Shown: in pieces, positions 47,306 through 56,973 of the stretch
Numbering within the stretch: the first letter of the stretch is position 1
Layout: every line of letters begins with the position of its first letter
Assembly (NCBI RefSeq): GCF_001028135.1
Contig: NZ_LDNM01000004.1
Coordinates: 1 to 64,000 of the forward strand
Direction of reading: 5' to 3'
DNA: 64,000 nucleotides
From: Xenorhabdus griffiniae
Lineage (GTDB): Bacteria > Pseudomonadota > Gammaproteobacteria > Enterobacterales > Enterobacteriaceae
The notes under the pieces: model-generated
What the model saw: the letters and a program-made list of their open reading frames with translations, nothing else
Told to the model about the DNA's origin: nothing
Databases searched by the model: none
Position numbers and translations under genes: made by a program

Positions 47306-48742
47306 TTATTGGGTAAGATCAGCATTGGGTAAGGTCGCTTTGCGTTCATTTCTACGATAAGCCAGAACGGTCAGCAGGAATGGCACAATAATTGCGACGA
47401 TCATAGCAAGCAGATAAACCATCCAGAACTGCGGCTTGATAGACAGAATTCCCGGTATTCCGCCAACGCCGATACCATTGGCCGTGACATGGTTGAGTCC
47501 ACAAATCAGCCCGGCTATGGCCGCCCCAATCATCGCACAGAACATGGGGTAACGGTATTTCAGGTTGATTCCATACATAGCGGGTTCGGTGACACCCAGA
47601 TAGGCTGAAATCGCCGCAGGAACAGAAATTTCGCGCTCTTTTTGTTTCTTGCTTGCCCAGACAATGCCGACAACGGCAGAACCTTGAGCGATATTAGATA
47701 GCGCAATAATCGGCCAGATAGGGGTGCCTCCGGTGCTTTGGATCATTTGCAGATCGATTGCCAGGGTGGTTTGGTGTACACCGGTGATCACCAGCGGGGC
47801 ATAGAAGAAACCAAACAAGGCGGCTCCAATAGGCGCAAAACTCCCCGTCATTAGACTTTTAACAACCCAGGCAACACCATCACCGATAGCACGTCCGGCA
47901 GGGCCTATCAGGGCATGGGCAAGGAGGACGGCCAGTATCAGAGAAGTCACAGGGACAATCACAAGATAGAGATAGTCTGGGACCCATTTTTTCAGCCGCG
48001 TTTCAATCCACCCCAACGTTAGGCCAGCTAATAGGGAAGGAATAACCTGTGCCTGATAACCGACTTTAGAAATGGTAAACCAGCCGAAATTCCAGACTTC
48101 GGGCGTTTGTTGCCCAAGCAGGTAAGCATTCATCAATTGTGGGGAAACCAGGGTAATGCCGAGAATAATCCCCAGAATGGGTGTTCCGCCCATTTTTCTG
48201 ACGGCAGACCAACAGATACCCACAGGGAGGTAGAAGAATACCGCTTCACCAATTAGCCAGAGAAAATCATAGACACTCTGCCAGACAGGGTAGAGTTGCG
48301 CGAGCGATTTGCCTTCACTAAACGGGATATCGCCGATCAGGTTACGAAAACCGAGGATTAAACCGCCGCTGATCAGGGCTGGGAGTAATGGGAAGAAGAT
48401 CTCAGCAAAATGTGAAATTGCATTTTCATACCATTTCATATTTTGGCGAGCTGCTTGCTTAACCTCTTCTTTATTAACGGATTGTTTCCCCGTGGTTTCA
48501 AGCAGAGCTTTGTAATAGACATCCACATTCGTCCCAATCACAACCTGAAATTGTCCGGCATTAGTGAAGCATCCCTTGACCATTGGTAACTCTTCAATGG
48601 CTTTGGCATCGGCATTTTCTGGTGTATTAAGAACGAATCTGAGGCGGGTGATACAATGACTGACGGAAGCGATATTTTCTTTACCACCAATCAAGGTAAT
48701 AAGATTATCAATATCCTTTTGATTTATTTGTTTTTTCTTCAT
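47306..48742 (-). CDS. treB: Trehalose-specific PTS enzyme IIBC
   Basis: TreB imports and phosphorylates trehalose. The 478 residues comprise an N-terminal EIIB domain with the phospho-Cys in SVSHCITRLRFVL (about residue 29) and a C-terminal EIIC domain of about ten helices (HFAEIFFPLLPALISGGLIL; GVTEPAMYGINL). There is no EIIA domain, so the glucose EIIA (Crr) must serve, as in E. coli. An AAGGAGC site precedes the ATG. The repressor gene treR is not upstream. Confidence 0.96.
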   Translation of the reverse strand: MKKKQINQKDIDNLITLIGGKENIASVSHCITRLRFVLNTPENADAKAIEELPMVKGCFTNAGQFQVVIGTNVDVYYKALLETTGKQSVNKEEVKQAARQNMKWYENAISHFAEIFFPLLPALISGGLILGFRNLIGDIPFSEGKSLAQLYPVWQSVYDFLWLIGEAVFFYLPVGICWSAVRKMGGTPILGIILGITLVSPQLMNAYLLGQQTPEVWNFGWFTISKVGYQAQVIPSLLAGLTLGWIETRLKKWVPDYLYLVIVPVTSLILAVLLAHALIGPAGRAIGDGVAWVVKSLMTGSFAPIGAALFGFFYAPLVITGVHQTTLAIDLQMIQSTGGTPIWPIIALSNIAQGSAVVGIVWASKKQKEREISVPAAISAYLGVTEPAMYGINLKYRYPMFCAMIGAAIAGLICGLNHVTANGIGVGGIPGILSIKPQFWMVYLLAMIVAIIVPFLLTVLAYRRNERKATLPNADLTQ

Positions 48743-49054
48743 GCCTTTGCTCCTTGGTGTGGCAGGAGTGATAAATAATGGAGTTTTGCGATTAACAGAA
48801 TGATTACGCTCGTGATGAGATAATGAATAGACTGAAATAATAGCAGGTTGATCCTAGACAGATTTTTGTATTTTGAATATGAAAAGATGTTTTGTTTGAG
48901 TTTTAGATCACATTTTAGGCCATTGATTTGAAATTAAAGGGTTTTTTATATTCGTGATGCTTATCATTATCGGATTTTTAGTTTTTTTGGTAATTAATAG
49001 ATATGGGTTATGGGTTTATGTTATCGATTGGTAAAATAAAGCAAGATCCATACC
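48743..49054. other. treB upstream region
   Basis: These 312 bp precede treB and contain its promoter. A perfect CRP half-site (agatcaca, 48905-48912) is visible with a poor partner half. No treR gene or clear TreR operator was recognised. Confidence 0.45.
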
Positions 49055-49336
49055 CTATTGAGTCACAACTTGGAGGGATAATTTTAGCTTTATTTTTGAC
49101 CAAAATGAATTAATAAAGGAAGGAATATTTTGATACGGCCATTCACCTGCGGCGTTTTTCATAATCCACTCATAGGTTCCAGCACCCATAATTGTGGCAC
49201 CGATATTTTGATAAAACTCATCATAAGGAGTGGCATCATCACCTGGAGGACAATCATATAACCAACCTAATTCATGGTTTTTAGTAGCAATGTAACCATC
49301 CATTGTAGCGGCGACATAATAGATGAGTTTTGACAT
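49055..49336 (-). pseudogene. Truncated RibD/dihydrofolate-reductase-like gene
   Basis: The 93 residues start [14 protein letters not shown] and include YDEFYQNIGATIMGAGTYEW, the N-terminal half of the RibD C-terminal/DHFR-like family (usually about 180 aa). After WPYQNIPSF the sequence loses similarity and ends, so the NADPH-binding second half is missing. Its ATG has a GAGGAAAT site and lies at the broken end of the CatB fragment. Confidence 0.7.
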
Positions 49337-49581
49337 AGTATTTCCTCATTTTTGTACACTGCCATCATAAAGGCGACACCTGTACCAATGGAACAGAAGC
49401 TGCCGATGATGAGCTTATCGACATGGGTTAAATCAGGTGATAAGTAACGGGCGCATTCGTCAAATGAATGACCGTGATAGTAACCGGAATAGTAACTGAA
49501 ACGGCCAACCTGAATATTGGGATTGGTGACCTGTTCCGCTAATGTTTTGCCCTTAAAGGGGCTATCGAAATAGTTTTTCAT
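49267..49581 (-). pseudogene. Truncated CatB-type xenobiotic acetyltransferase
   Basis: The first 73 residues ([18 protein letters not shown], then [20 protein letters not shown] and [20 protein letters not shown]) match the N-terminus of CatB-type chloramphenicol acetyltransferases (about 210 aa, left-handed beta-helix). The frame then runs into the leader of the DHFR-like fragment, so the catalytic His region and most hexapeptide repeats are gone. It lies just after paaX, where E. coli has paaY. Confidence 0.8.
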
Positions 49582-49592
49582 AGGGTATTGAT

Positions 49593-50519
49593 TTAATTAT
49601 ATAACCCGCCAAAACGTTGGTAATACGCGGCGGTAGGTTGAGGTAATTGGCCAATGGTTGTTTCGCAATGTTCACTGACGTAGCGTGTCGCAGCCAGGCC
49701 AAGGCGCTGATAAATATTGATACACAAATTACGGGCAATTTGCCCTTCCCATTGTACGGGCAGCAATGCATTCGGCAGCAGTGGATCGCGCAGGACGATG
49801 CGGCGATAAAAGTGGATCAGCAGCAGACGCAACTGGAAACAGCGTTCTGGGGTCAGGTCAGCCTCATGGCAATCCCGTAGCAGTGTCATCAACGGACGGA
49901 AGGAAACAATAAATTCGTGATAATGCTGTGATATCTGCTCCAGTGACCAATTGAGAGAGACAAGTTCTTTCAGGCTCTGTTCCGAACGCGGGTAAGGATA
50001 ATCAGCCCGGAAATAGATGACAGAATCGCTGGCGTTGAGTTCGCCCAACAGAGAGGGAATGTCTCTTTGGGAGTGGCTTGGTGCAGCCATCAGGGTACTG
50101 TTAAATTGCGCGAATCCGAGCCAGCCCAGCGCTTTTTTCAGGCGGGTGCGCTCGTTTTTGGTAGTGCCTTCCAGTAGCAGCAGATCCCACTTGCCATCCC
50201 ATTCTGGCTGCTCATAGAGGTAGATTTTATCCTCGGCATGACGAAATTGATGCATTCCCCGTTCGGCGATGCGGTAATAACTGCGTCGCCCGAGTTTTTC
50301 TACTGTGAGCCACCCCTCTTTTTGCAGCCTGAATACGGATGTTCTCACGAAACGGTCACTAAACCCCATCGGTTCCAGCAAGAGGCTCAAACTGCCAAGC
50401 CAGACTTCACCGCCACGGTGACTCAGGGCATCCCCATATAAGGAGATAATCAGCGATGTTCCGCTGACAGGCTGTGCATTGAGAGCGTGTTGGATAAAAT
50501 CATCAAGTTTATGTGCCAT
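49593..50519 (-). CDS. paaX: Phenylacetate catabolon repressor PaaX
   Basis: PaaX represses the paa promoters until phenylacetyl-CoA binds. The 308-residue protein has an N-terminal winged helix ([35 protein letters not shown]) and the large C-terminal PaaX domain ([17 protein letters not shown]). It starts about 145 bp after paaK at the end of the catabolic run, as in E. coli. Confidence 0.94.
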   Translation of the reverse strand: MAHKLDDFIQHALNAQPVSGTSLIISLYGDALSHRGGEVWLGSLSLLLEPMGFSDRFVRTSVFRLQKEGWLTVEKLGRRSYYRIAERGMHQFRHAEDKIYLYEQPEWDGKWDLLLLEGTTKNERTRLKKALGWLGFAQFNSTLMAAPSHSQRDIPSLLGELNASDSVIYFRADYPYPRSEQSLKELVSLNWSLEQISQHYHEFIVSFRPLMTLLRDCHEADLTPERCFQLRLLLIHFYRRIVLRDPLLPNALLPVQWEGQIARNLCINIYQRLGLAATRYVSEHCETTIGQLPQPTAAYYQRFGGLYN

Positions 50520-50606
50520 AGTTTCTGTGATCTGCTCAAAAGTGTGTCATAACTGTATCGGTAAGCTCAAAGAAAACCCCTCGGAGCAACATACTGTTGG
50601 GAAAAA

Positions 50607-50660
50607 TACCCTTAAAAAGGGTGCCACCGCCGTTTCATAGCATTTAACTTGCGGTGGCAA
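50607..50660 (-). terminator. Hairpins between paaK and paaX
   Basis: On the minus strand, just after paaK, gccaccgc (50651-50658) pairs with gcggtggc (50623-50630). A second small stem, accctt / aagggt (50609-50622), follows. The structure may attenuate or end the catabolic message before paaX. Confidence 0.5.
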
Positions 50661-50664
50661 AAGG

Positions 50665-51984
50665 TTATTCGTGTGGCCGGTTGTCGATCACCCGTACCGC
50701 TTTGCCTTCTGAGCGTGGAATAGCACCACAGTTGACAATGCTGACATCGATGCTGAGTCCTACCGTTGATTTTATATGCTGGCGCAACTGATGACAGAGG
50801 TTGCAACGTTGTTCATGGTTCAGCAGATCGGGTTCTTTTAGTTCAACTTTGACTGTCAGGCAATCATAGTTACTTTCGCGGTTGACTTCCAACTGATAGT
50901 GGGGAGAAAGCGCCTTAAAGCACATGATCTGTTCTTCTATTTGTGATGGAAAGACGTTGATGCCACGAATAATCAGCATGTCATCGGAACGGCCGGTGAT
51001 CCTGTCCATGCGACGCATATTACGCGCCGTACCGGGCAATAAGCGTGTCAGGTCGCGGGTGCGATAGCGGATCACGGGCATGGCTTCTTTGCTTAAGGTA
51101 GTGAGAAGGAGTTCTCCGGTTTCGCCATCTGCCAGGTTATTTAGGTTATCAGGATCAATGACTTCCGGGTAGAAATGATCTTCCCAGATGGTAGAGCCGT
51201 CGGCGTATTCCAGTGATTCCATGGCAACGCCTGGACCCATCACTTCGGACAAGCCATAGATGTCGAGTGCTTTGATACCCATGCGTGTTTCAATTTCAGT
51301 ACGTAAGGTGGTTGTCCACGGTTCTGCGCCAAAAATACCAACACGTAAGGAGCATGTGCTGGCACCCCCACCCATTTGGCGCTCCAGCTCATCCAGTAAA
51401 GTCAGGCAGTAAGAAGGCGTCATCATAATGATGTCAGGCTTGAAATCCACAATCAGTTGCGCTTGTCTGGTGGTGTTACCGCCAGATACCGGAATGACGG
51501 TTGCTCCCAGTCGTTCGGCGCCATAGTGCGCACCCAATCCTCCGGTGAACAGGCCGTAACCGTAGGCGACGTGAACTTTGTCTTTGGCACTTGCCCCGGC
51601 AAATCGCAGGCTGCGGGCGACCAGCTCTGACCAATTATCGATGTCCTGTTGGGTATAACCCACCACCGTTGGGCGTCCCGTTGTGCCGGATGAAGCATGA
51701 ATGCGAACTATCTGTTCCATTGGGACAGCAAAAGCACCAAAAGGATAGTGTTCCCGCAGATCTTGCTTGGTGGTGTAAGGAAATTGGGCGATATCACTAA
51801 GTTGCTTGAAATCACTCGGATGAATACCGGTTGCATCAAATTTGCGGCGGTACATGGGAACGTTGTTATAGGCGTGGTTGAGGGTCCATTTTAACTGGTT
51901 AAATTGCCATGCCTGAATCTCATCACGTGAAGCAAATTCGATAGGATCCAGCGGATTCTTCAGGTTTTGTACGTTGTTGCTCAT
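50665..51984 (-). CDS. paaK: Phenylacetate-CoA ligase
   Basis: PaaK makes phenylacetyl-CoA from phenylacetate, ATP and CoA, the entry step of the pathway. The 439 residues have the P-loop HASSGTTGRPTVVGYT near residue 100, DIYGLSEVMGPGVAME, IRYRTRDLTR and the C-terminal PRSEGKAVRV with a catalytic-type Lys. It follows paaJ by 118 bp. Confidence 0.96.
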   Translation of the reverse strand: MSNNVQNLKNPLDPIEFASRDEIQAWQFNQLKWTLNHAYNNVPMYRRKFDATGIHPSDFKQLSDIAQFPYTTKQDLREHYPFGAFAVPMEQIVRIHASSGTTGRPTVVGYTQQDIDNWSELVARSLRFAGASAKDKVHVAYGYGLFTGGLGAHYGAERLGATVIPVSGGNTTRQAQLIVDFKPDIIMMTPSYCLTLLDELERQMGGGASTCSLRVGIFGAEPWTTTLRTEIETRMGIKALDIYGLSEVMGPGVAMESLEYADGSTIWEDHFYPEVIDPDNLNNLADGETGELLLTTLSKEAMPVIRYRTRDLTRLLPGTARNMRRMDRITGRSDDMLIIRGINVFPSQIEEQIMCFKALSPHYQLEVNRESNYDCLTVKVELKEPDLLNHEQRCNLCHQLRQHIKSTVGLSIDVSIVNCGAIPRSEGKAVRVIDNRPHE

Positions 51985-52102
51985 TGTTGCCTGTCCTTTT
52001 GTTGATTTGTTTGTAACAGGTTATTTTTTATGGTTATTTACTTGCATGTAGTTATGTGCACGTCGTGATACGCAGGTGTTGGTTAAGTCAGGTAAATAGC
52101 GG

Positions 52103-53317
52103 CTATGCAATACGTTCAATAATCATGGCGATGCCTTGCCCGACGCCAATACACATGGTGCATAAGGCGTAACGTCCGGCCCGTCGCTCCAGTTCAAGGG
52201 CAGCTGTCAGCGCAAGGCGGGCACCGCTCATCCCCAGAGGATGCCCCAGTGCAATTGCCCCGCCATTTGGGTTGATGTGTTCTGCGTCATCCGGTAATCC
52301 CAGTTGGCGTATCACCGCCAGTGCTTGTGCAGCGAAAGCCTCATTCAGTTCAATAACATCCATTTGATTCAGGGTTAAGCCGGTGAGTTCCAGTACCTTG
52401 CGAGTCGCAGACAGTGGCCCGATCCCCATGATGCGTGGCTCCACACCACATGTTGCCGTTGCGACAATGCGTGCCCGTGGTGTCAGCCCCCGGCACAAGG
52501 CTGCTGTTTCTGAGGCGATGATCACTGCTGCCGCACCATCATTGACACCGGAAGCGTTACCGGCGGTGATGGTGCCGTCTGCACGGAATGGGGTTTTGAG
52601 CCGTTGTAATTGTTCGAGCGTCGTTTCTGGTCGTGGATGTTCATCCTGTGAAATAACCGTAGCTACGCCTTTTTTATTGGCGGGAGGCAGAGTCACAGGG
52701 ATGATTTCCTCGGCCAGTACGCCACGTTGTTGCGCTCTGGCGACACGTTGCTGGCTGCGCAGGGCGAAGGCATCCTGATCATCGCGGCTAATGTGAAACT
52801 GGGCGGCAATATTTTCTGCCGTTTCTGGCATGGAGTCTGTGCCGAATTGCTGTTGCATCAGGGGGTTAATAAAGCGCCAGCCCAGAGTGGTATCAAAGAT
52901 CTCCGTCTGCCGGCTGAAAGCACTGTCTGCTTTGCCCACCACGAAAGGGGCACGGGTCATCGATTCAACGCCCCCCGCCAATATCAATTGGGCGTCGCCG
53001 GATTTAATACTGCGAGCGGCGAAGGCCAACGCATCAAGGCCTGAGCCACATAACCGATTGACTGTTGTACCAGAAACCGAATTTGGCAATCCCGCTAACA
53101 ATAGCGCCATACGTGCGACGTTGCGATTATCTTCTCCTGCCTGATTGGCGCAGCCGAGGATCACATCATCGATTTGTTGCCAATCCAATGCCGGATAACG
53201 CGTCATCAATGCCCGTAGCGGCAGGGCAGCCAGATCATCAGCCCGCAGGCCGGATAGCGCCCCCCCATAACGGCCGATAGGTGTGCGGATACCATCACAG
53301 ATAAATGCATGGTTCAT
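52103..53317 (-). CDS. paaJ: 3-oxoadipyl-CoA thiolase
   Basis: PaaJ cleaves 3-oxoadipyl-CoA (and the dehydro form) to acetyl-CoA and succinyl-CoA or its analogue. The 404-residue protein has the nucleophile Cys in [13 protein letters not shown] (about residue 90), [19 protein letters not shown] and the second Cys in [10 protein letters not shown]. It begins 2 bp after paaI. Confidence 0.96.
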   Translation of the reverse strand: MNHAFICDGIRTPIGRYGGALSGLRADDLAALPLRALMTRYPALDWQQIDDVILGCANQAGEDNRNVARMALLLAGLPNSVSGTTVNRLCGSGLDALAFAARSIKSGDAQLILAGGVESMTRAPFVVGKADSAFSRQTEIFDTTLGWRFINPLMQQQFGTDSMPETAENIAAQFHISRDDQDAFALRSQQRVARAQQRGVLAEEIIPVTLPPANKKGVATVISQDEHPRPETTLEQLQRLKTPFRADGTITAGNASGVNDGAAAVIIASETAALCRGLTPRARIVATATCGVEPRIMGIGPLSATRKVLELTGLTLNQMDVIELNEAFAAQALAVIRQLGLPDDAEHINPNGGAIALGHPLGMSGARLALTAALELERRAGRYALCTMCIGVGQGIAMIIERIA

Positions 53318-53319
53318 GA

Positions 53320-53784
53320 TTACTCTCCCTGACGGTTTGGCTGGTTTTTTTTCAGCGTATTGTCCGAAATAGGGGGGCTGAGGCGATGGGAGTAACCACG
53401 GAAAAAAGCCACAACGTTGCCGTTCTGGTTGATGATCTCCACGTCGTACAGGCCTGTATTTTTACCTTGATGCCGAACGGAAGCGGTGGCGGTCAGTTGA
53501 TCACCCACTAATGCCGGCCGGATAAAATCAATGCTGCCTCTGGAAGCGACCGCAGCCAGCCCTTCACTGTTACAGGCATAGGCGAAAGCCGTATCCGCCA
53601 GACTGAACAGAATACCACCGTGACAACGGTGATGACCGTTGAGCATGTGAGGCACGATTTTCATACTGAGTCGGGCCAACCCGATATCGATATGTTCAAT
53701 CTGTATTCCCATATTTTGGGCGCAGACATCTTGGGCATAAAGAGTTTCAATGTGATGGCGAGCCGCGTTAACGTTATTTTGCAT
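53320..53784 (-). CDS. paaI: Acyl-CoA thioesterase PaaI
   Basis: PaaI is a hotdog-fold thioesterase thought to release CoA from dead-end phenylacetyl-CoA derivatives. The 154 residues include the family helix HGGILFSLADTAFAYACNS and IDFIRPALVGDQLTATA. The ATG at 53784 was preferred, with AAGGGG six bases upstream. An ATG two codons earlier is too close to that site, and a longer frame runs into paaH. It overlaps the paaH end by 11 bp. Confidence 0.94.
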   Translation of the reverse strand: MQNNVNAARHHIETLYAQDVCAQNMGIQIEHIDIGLARLSMKIVPHMLNGHHRCHGGILFSLADTAFAYACNSEGLAAVASRGSIDFIRPALVGDQLTATASVRHQGKNTGLYDVEIINQNGNVVAFFRGYSHRLSPPISDNTLKKNQPNRQGE

Positions 53785-55387
53785 GGTCATCCCCTTTCTT
53801 GCGTTTTTGAGCCTGTTGGTAGGGGAGTTGGGTATGCCCTGCCGCGAGTTGGCGCAGTAAGGGGGCTGGGCGGTAACGGGGTTCCCCATAAAACTTCTGC
53901 AAGTTTTCCAGCGTACTGAGAATATGTTTCCAACCCAACTGTTCACTCCATGCCAGCGGGCCGATGGGATAATTCACACCGTAGCGCATCGCCAGATCGA
54001 TATCTTCAGCGTTGGCGATACCTTTATTAATGGCATCCAGTGCCTCGTTGCACAGCATGGCAACGGTACGCATGGTTAGCAGGGCGGGATAATCCGGCAG
54101 GAGAATGACCTGCTTACCGAGGGATTGCAGAAAACCGATCACCTTTGCGGTTTGCTGAGGCGTATTCTGGCAAGCAGCACTGAGTGTCATGACAGAAGCC
54201 GATTGGTGATTGGCGGAAAGGTCAAATTGCACCACGGGTGCCCTGACTTCATCGGCAATCTGGGCGCAGGTTCTCCCTTTGGTCAGAATCAAGAGAATGT
54301 CATCAATCTGCAAGGTCGGGGAGTGGAATCGGTCATTTTTGCTTTCTTCGAAGATGATTCCATAGTGCTGTAACTTAGGGTGTTGTAACAGGGCAACAAA
54401 GTGTGGCAATGCCGCCCAATTTCCTGTCGCCTTGATCCGCACTGGCTGTTTTTGTGCTTTGGTGTGTTTCGGTTCTAGTTTGGGTTGCGGCTGGGTCTCT
54501 TTTTTTCCGCCGCTTCCTGTTATGTCATAGGCGTAAAAACCACGACCGCGTTTACGCCCAAGATGATTGGCATCCACCAGCTCTTTTTGTCGCAGTGAAG
54601 GTTGGAAACGGGGATCACAGTGGAAAGCATGAAACAGGGATTCAGTCACGGCGTAATTAATATCATGGCCGATCAAATCCATCAGTTGTAATGGTCCCAT
54701 AGCGAAACCGCCCGATTCTTTGAGAACGGCATCTAATGTGGCGGGAGTCGCAATCTGCTCTTCCAGTGCACGCAGGGTTTCAGCATAGAATGGGCGGGCG
54801 ATGCGATTGACGATAAACCCCGGCGTAGAATGGCAAATTACCGGTTGTTTTTTCCAGCCAGTTACGAAGTTTTTGAGTGTTGCCATGGTTTGGGGGGAAG
54901 TTTCCAGACCCTGCACGATTTCCACCAGCTTCATTAGGGGGGCTGGGTTGAAAAAATGTAGTCCTGCCATGCGCTGTGGCGCAGACAGGACACGGGCAAT
55001 GGCGGTAATCGACAATGATGAAGTATTGCTGGTAAACAGGGTTTGGTGTGAACAAATGGATTCCAGTTGCTGGAAGAGATCCTGTTTAGCTGCCAGTTGT
55101 TCGATAATGGCTTCAATCACCAGCCCACACGGTGCCAACGCCTGTAACGAATTCGCCTGAGTGATGCGTTGTAACAGGGTTTCTGTTGCGCTGGCTTCGG
55201 CTTTGCCTGCTGCGACACGTTGATGCAGGCGGGTGCGTAAACTATCCAGCGCCTGACTGGCTGTTTCGTCGTTGCTGTCAAACAGCAGGACGGAATGCCC
55301 TGCCTGCGCCGCAATCTGGGCAATGCCGATGCCCATTGTTCCCGCACCGATAACGGCTATGGGACCGTGGAGGTGAGGCGTGTTCAT
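53774..55387 (-). CDS. paaH: 3-hydroxyadipyl-CoA dehydrogenase
   Basis: PaaH oxidises 3-hydroxyadipyl-CoA with NAD. It has the Rossmann motif VIGAGTMGIGIAQIAA, FTSNTSSLSITAIA, GLHFFNPAPLMKLVEIV and CHSTPGFIVNRIARP; a second C-terminal domain ends GVNYPIGPLAWSEQLGW. It is 537 residues, against about 475 in E. coli. Part of the excess is a Lys/Gln/Pro-rich linker (GGKKETQPQPKLEPKHTKAQ) near residue 290. The ATG at 55387 has AAGGGG at good spacing; an ATG two codons earlier overlaps the paaG stop. Confidence 0.93.
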   Translation of the reverse strand: MNTPHLHGPIAVIGAGTMGIGIAQIAAQAGHSVLLFDSNDETASQALDSLRTRLHQRVAAGKAEASATETLLQRITQANSLQALAPCGLVIEAIIEQLAAKQDLFQQLESICSHQTLFTSNTSSLSITAIARVLSAPQRMAGLHFFNPAPLMKLVEIVQGLETSPQTMATLKNFVTGWKKQPVICHSTPGFIVNRIARPFYAETLRALEEQIATPATLDAVLKESGGFAMGPLQLMDLIGHDINYAVTESLFHAFHCDPRFQPSLRQKELVDANHLGRKRGRGFYAYDITGSGGKKETQPQPKLEPKHTKAQKQPVRIKATGNWAALPHFVALLQHPKLQHYGIIFEESKNDRFHSPTLQIDDILLILTKGRTCAQIADEVRAPVVQFDLSANHQSASVMTLSAACQNTPQQTAKVIGFLQSLGKQVILLPDYPALLTMRTVAMLCNEALDAINKGIANAEDIDLAMRYGVNYPIGPLAWSEQLGWKHILSTLENLQKFYGEPRYRPAPLLRQLAAGHTQLPYQQAQKRKKGDDHAK

Positions 55388-55389
55388 AA

Positions 55390-56187
55390 TCATTTCCCCT
55401 TGAACATTGGCTGGCGTTTTTCAATGAATGCATTAACGCCTTCACGGAAATCTTCGCTATGCCCGCACCGGCGTTGTAAATCTCGTTCGAGAGCAAGCTG
55501 TTGTTCCAGCGTATTGGTTGCGGTGGCATAGGTGGCTTGCTTGATGCAGCTAAGGGCCAGGGTAGGTTGGGTAGCAAGGTGTCGGGCGAGTTTCTGGGTT
55601 GTATCTTCCAACTCTTCTGGCTCAACAACTTGCCAGATCATTCCCCAATCCAGGGCTTGTTCGGCGCTGATTTTGTCGCCCAACAGCGCCATCCCCATCG
55701 CCCGCGCCTGCCCAATCTTATGAGGCAGGAAGTAGCTACCGCCAGAATCAGGTGTCAGGCCAATACGGCAGAAAGCCTGAATAAAGCTAGCGGTACGGGA
55801 AGCGATAACGATGTCACAGGCCAGAGCAAGGGAGACACCAGCCCCCGCCGCGACACCGTTGACGGCGCAGATAATGGGCTTAGGCAGAGAAGTCATACGC
55901 CGGATTAGCGGGTTGTAGTAGCGTTCAACCGATAGGCCGAGATCAGGGATACCGCCATCAGAGATAACGACATTGCGATCATTTAAATCTTGTCCGGCAC
56001 AGAAGCCGCGTCCGGCTCCGGTGAGCCGGACACAGCGTACGGACTCATCCTGTTCAGCAATATCCATTGCCTGACTTAATTGTTGGTGCAGCTCCTCGTT
56101 AAAACTATTGAGGCATTCTGGACGGTTGAGAGTAATGCTAAGGACACCTGCTTGTATATCAGTCAGTACCGTTGACATGTTTTCCAT
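55390..56187 (-). CDS. paaG: Ring-1,2-epoxyphenylacetyl-CoA isomerase
   Basis: PaaG is a crotonase-fold enzyme that turns the ring epoxide into an oxepin. The 265 residues have GAGRGFCAGQDLNDRNV, VNGVAAGAGVSLALACDIVIA (oxyanion hole) and an active-site Asp in RIGLTPDSGGSYFLP. It starts 3 bp after paaF. An alternative ATG three codons later also has a GGA site. Confidence 0.95.
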   Translation of the reverse strand: MENMSTVLTDIQAGVLSITLNRPECLNSFNEELHQQLSQAMDIAEQDESVRCVRLTGAGRGFCAGQDLNDRNVVISDGGIPDLGLSVERYYNPLIRRMTSLPKPIICAVNGVAAGAGVSLALACDIVIASRTASFIQAFCRIGLTPDSGGSYFLPHKIGQARAMGMALLGDKISAEQALDWGMIWQVVEPEELEDTTQKLARHLATQPTLALSCIKQATYATATNTLEQQLALERDLQRRCGHSEDFREGVNAFIEKRQPMFKGK

Positions 56188-56190
56188 CGA

Positions 56191-56964
56191 TCAGAACCCT
56201 TTAAATGTTGGTTTACGTTTTTCCAAAAAGGCGGAGATGCCTTCCTGACGATCGGTTGTGCCGGCCAACGTAACAAAATGCTGGCGTTCGGCGAGTAGCC
56301 CTTGTGACAGGCTGGTTTCTTGGGCGGACTTGAGGGCTGCTTTGGCCGCCCGCAAGGCCAGAGGGGAAAATTCGCTGATGCGCTGCGCGATCTGCTCTGC
56401 ACGTTCTCGTGTCAGGGCATCAGGGCACACTTCGCTGACCAGCCCCGCGCTCAAGGCGCGATGGGCATCGATAGCTTCGCCGGTCAAGACCATCTGGTAA
56501 GCCAATGCTTTGCCGACGCTGCGGATGAGCCGTTGTGTTCCTCCCGCCCCCGGAATCAGCCCCAATGTGATTTCTGGCAGGCCAAAACGGGCGCTTTCTC
56601 CGCAAATCACCAAATCACAAGCCAATGCCAGTTCGCAGCCAGCGCCAAGTGCGTAGCCATTGACGGCCGCGATCAGGGGCTTGCTGATATTATTTAAACG
56701 TTGCCATAGCTGTGGACGGCGATCCGTCATGGCTGTAGCAACGTTTTGTTGTTGTAGTTCTCTCAGATCGGCACCTGCCGCGAAACAGCGCCCGGCTCCC
56801 GTCATAACAATGGCACCTGTACCGTTATCTGCCTCCGCAAGTTCCAATTGCTGCACGAGCTGTTCCAGACAATCATTACTGAGGGCATTGCGCACTTCTG
56901 GCCGGTTTAGGGTCAATGTGCACACCCTTTGCTGCTGGTGGCATAAAATCCATTCCTGACTCAT
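56191..56964 (-). CDS. paaF: 2,3-dehydroadipyl-CoA hydratase
   Basis: PaaF is a crotonase-fold hydratase of the beta-oxidation part of the pathway. The 257 residues contain GAGRCFAAGADLREL, VNGYALGAGCELALACDLVI and the catalytic Glu pair in LPEITLGLIPGAGGTQRL. It lies 9 bp after paaE and 3 bp before paaG. Confidence 0.95.
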   Translation of the reverse strand: MSQEWILCHQQQRVCTLTLNRPEVRNALSNDCLEQLVQQLELAEADNGTGAIVMTGAGRCFAAGADLRELQQQNVATAMTDRRPQLWQRLNNISKPLIAAVNGYALGAGCELALACDLVICGESARFGLPEITLGLIPGAGGTQRLIRSVGKALAYQMVLTGEAIDAHRALSAGLVSEVCPDALTRERAEQIAQRISEFSPLALRAAKAALKSAQETSLSQGLLAERQHFVTLAGTTDRQEGISAFLEKRKPTFKGF

Positions 56965-56973
56965 GGTGGCTCC

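Noticed and set aside
49267-49581. PaaY in its usual place after paaX
   Set aside because: The fragment is hexapeptide-type but matches CatB-family acetyltransferases at its N-terminus and not PaaY.
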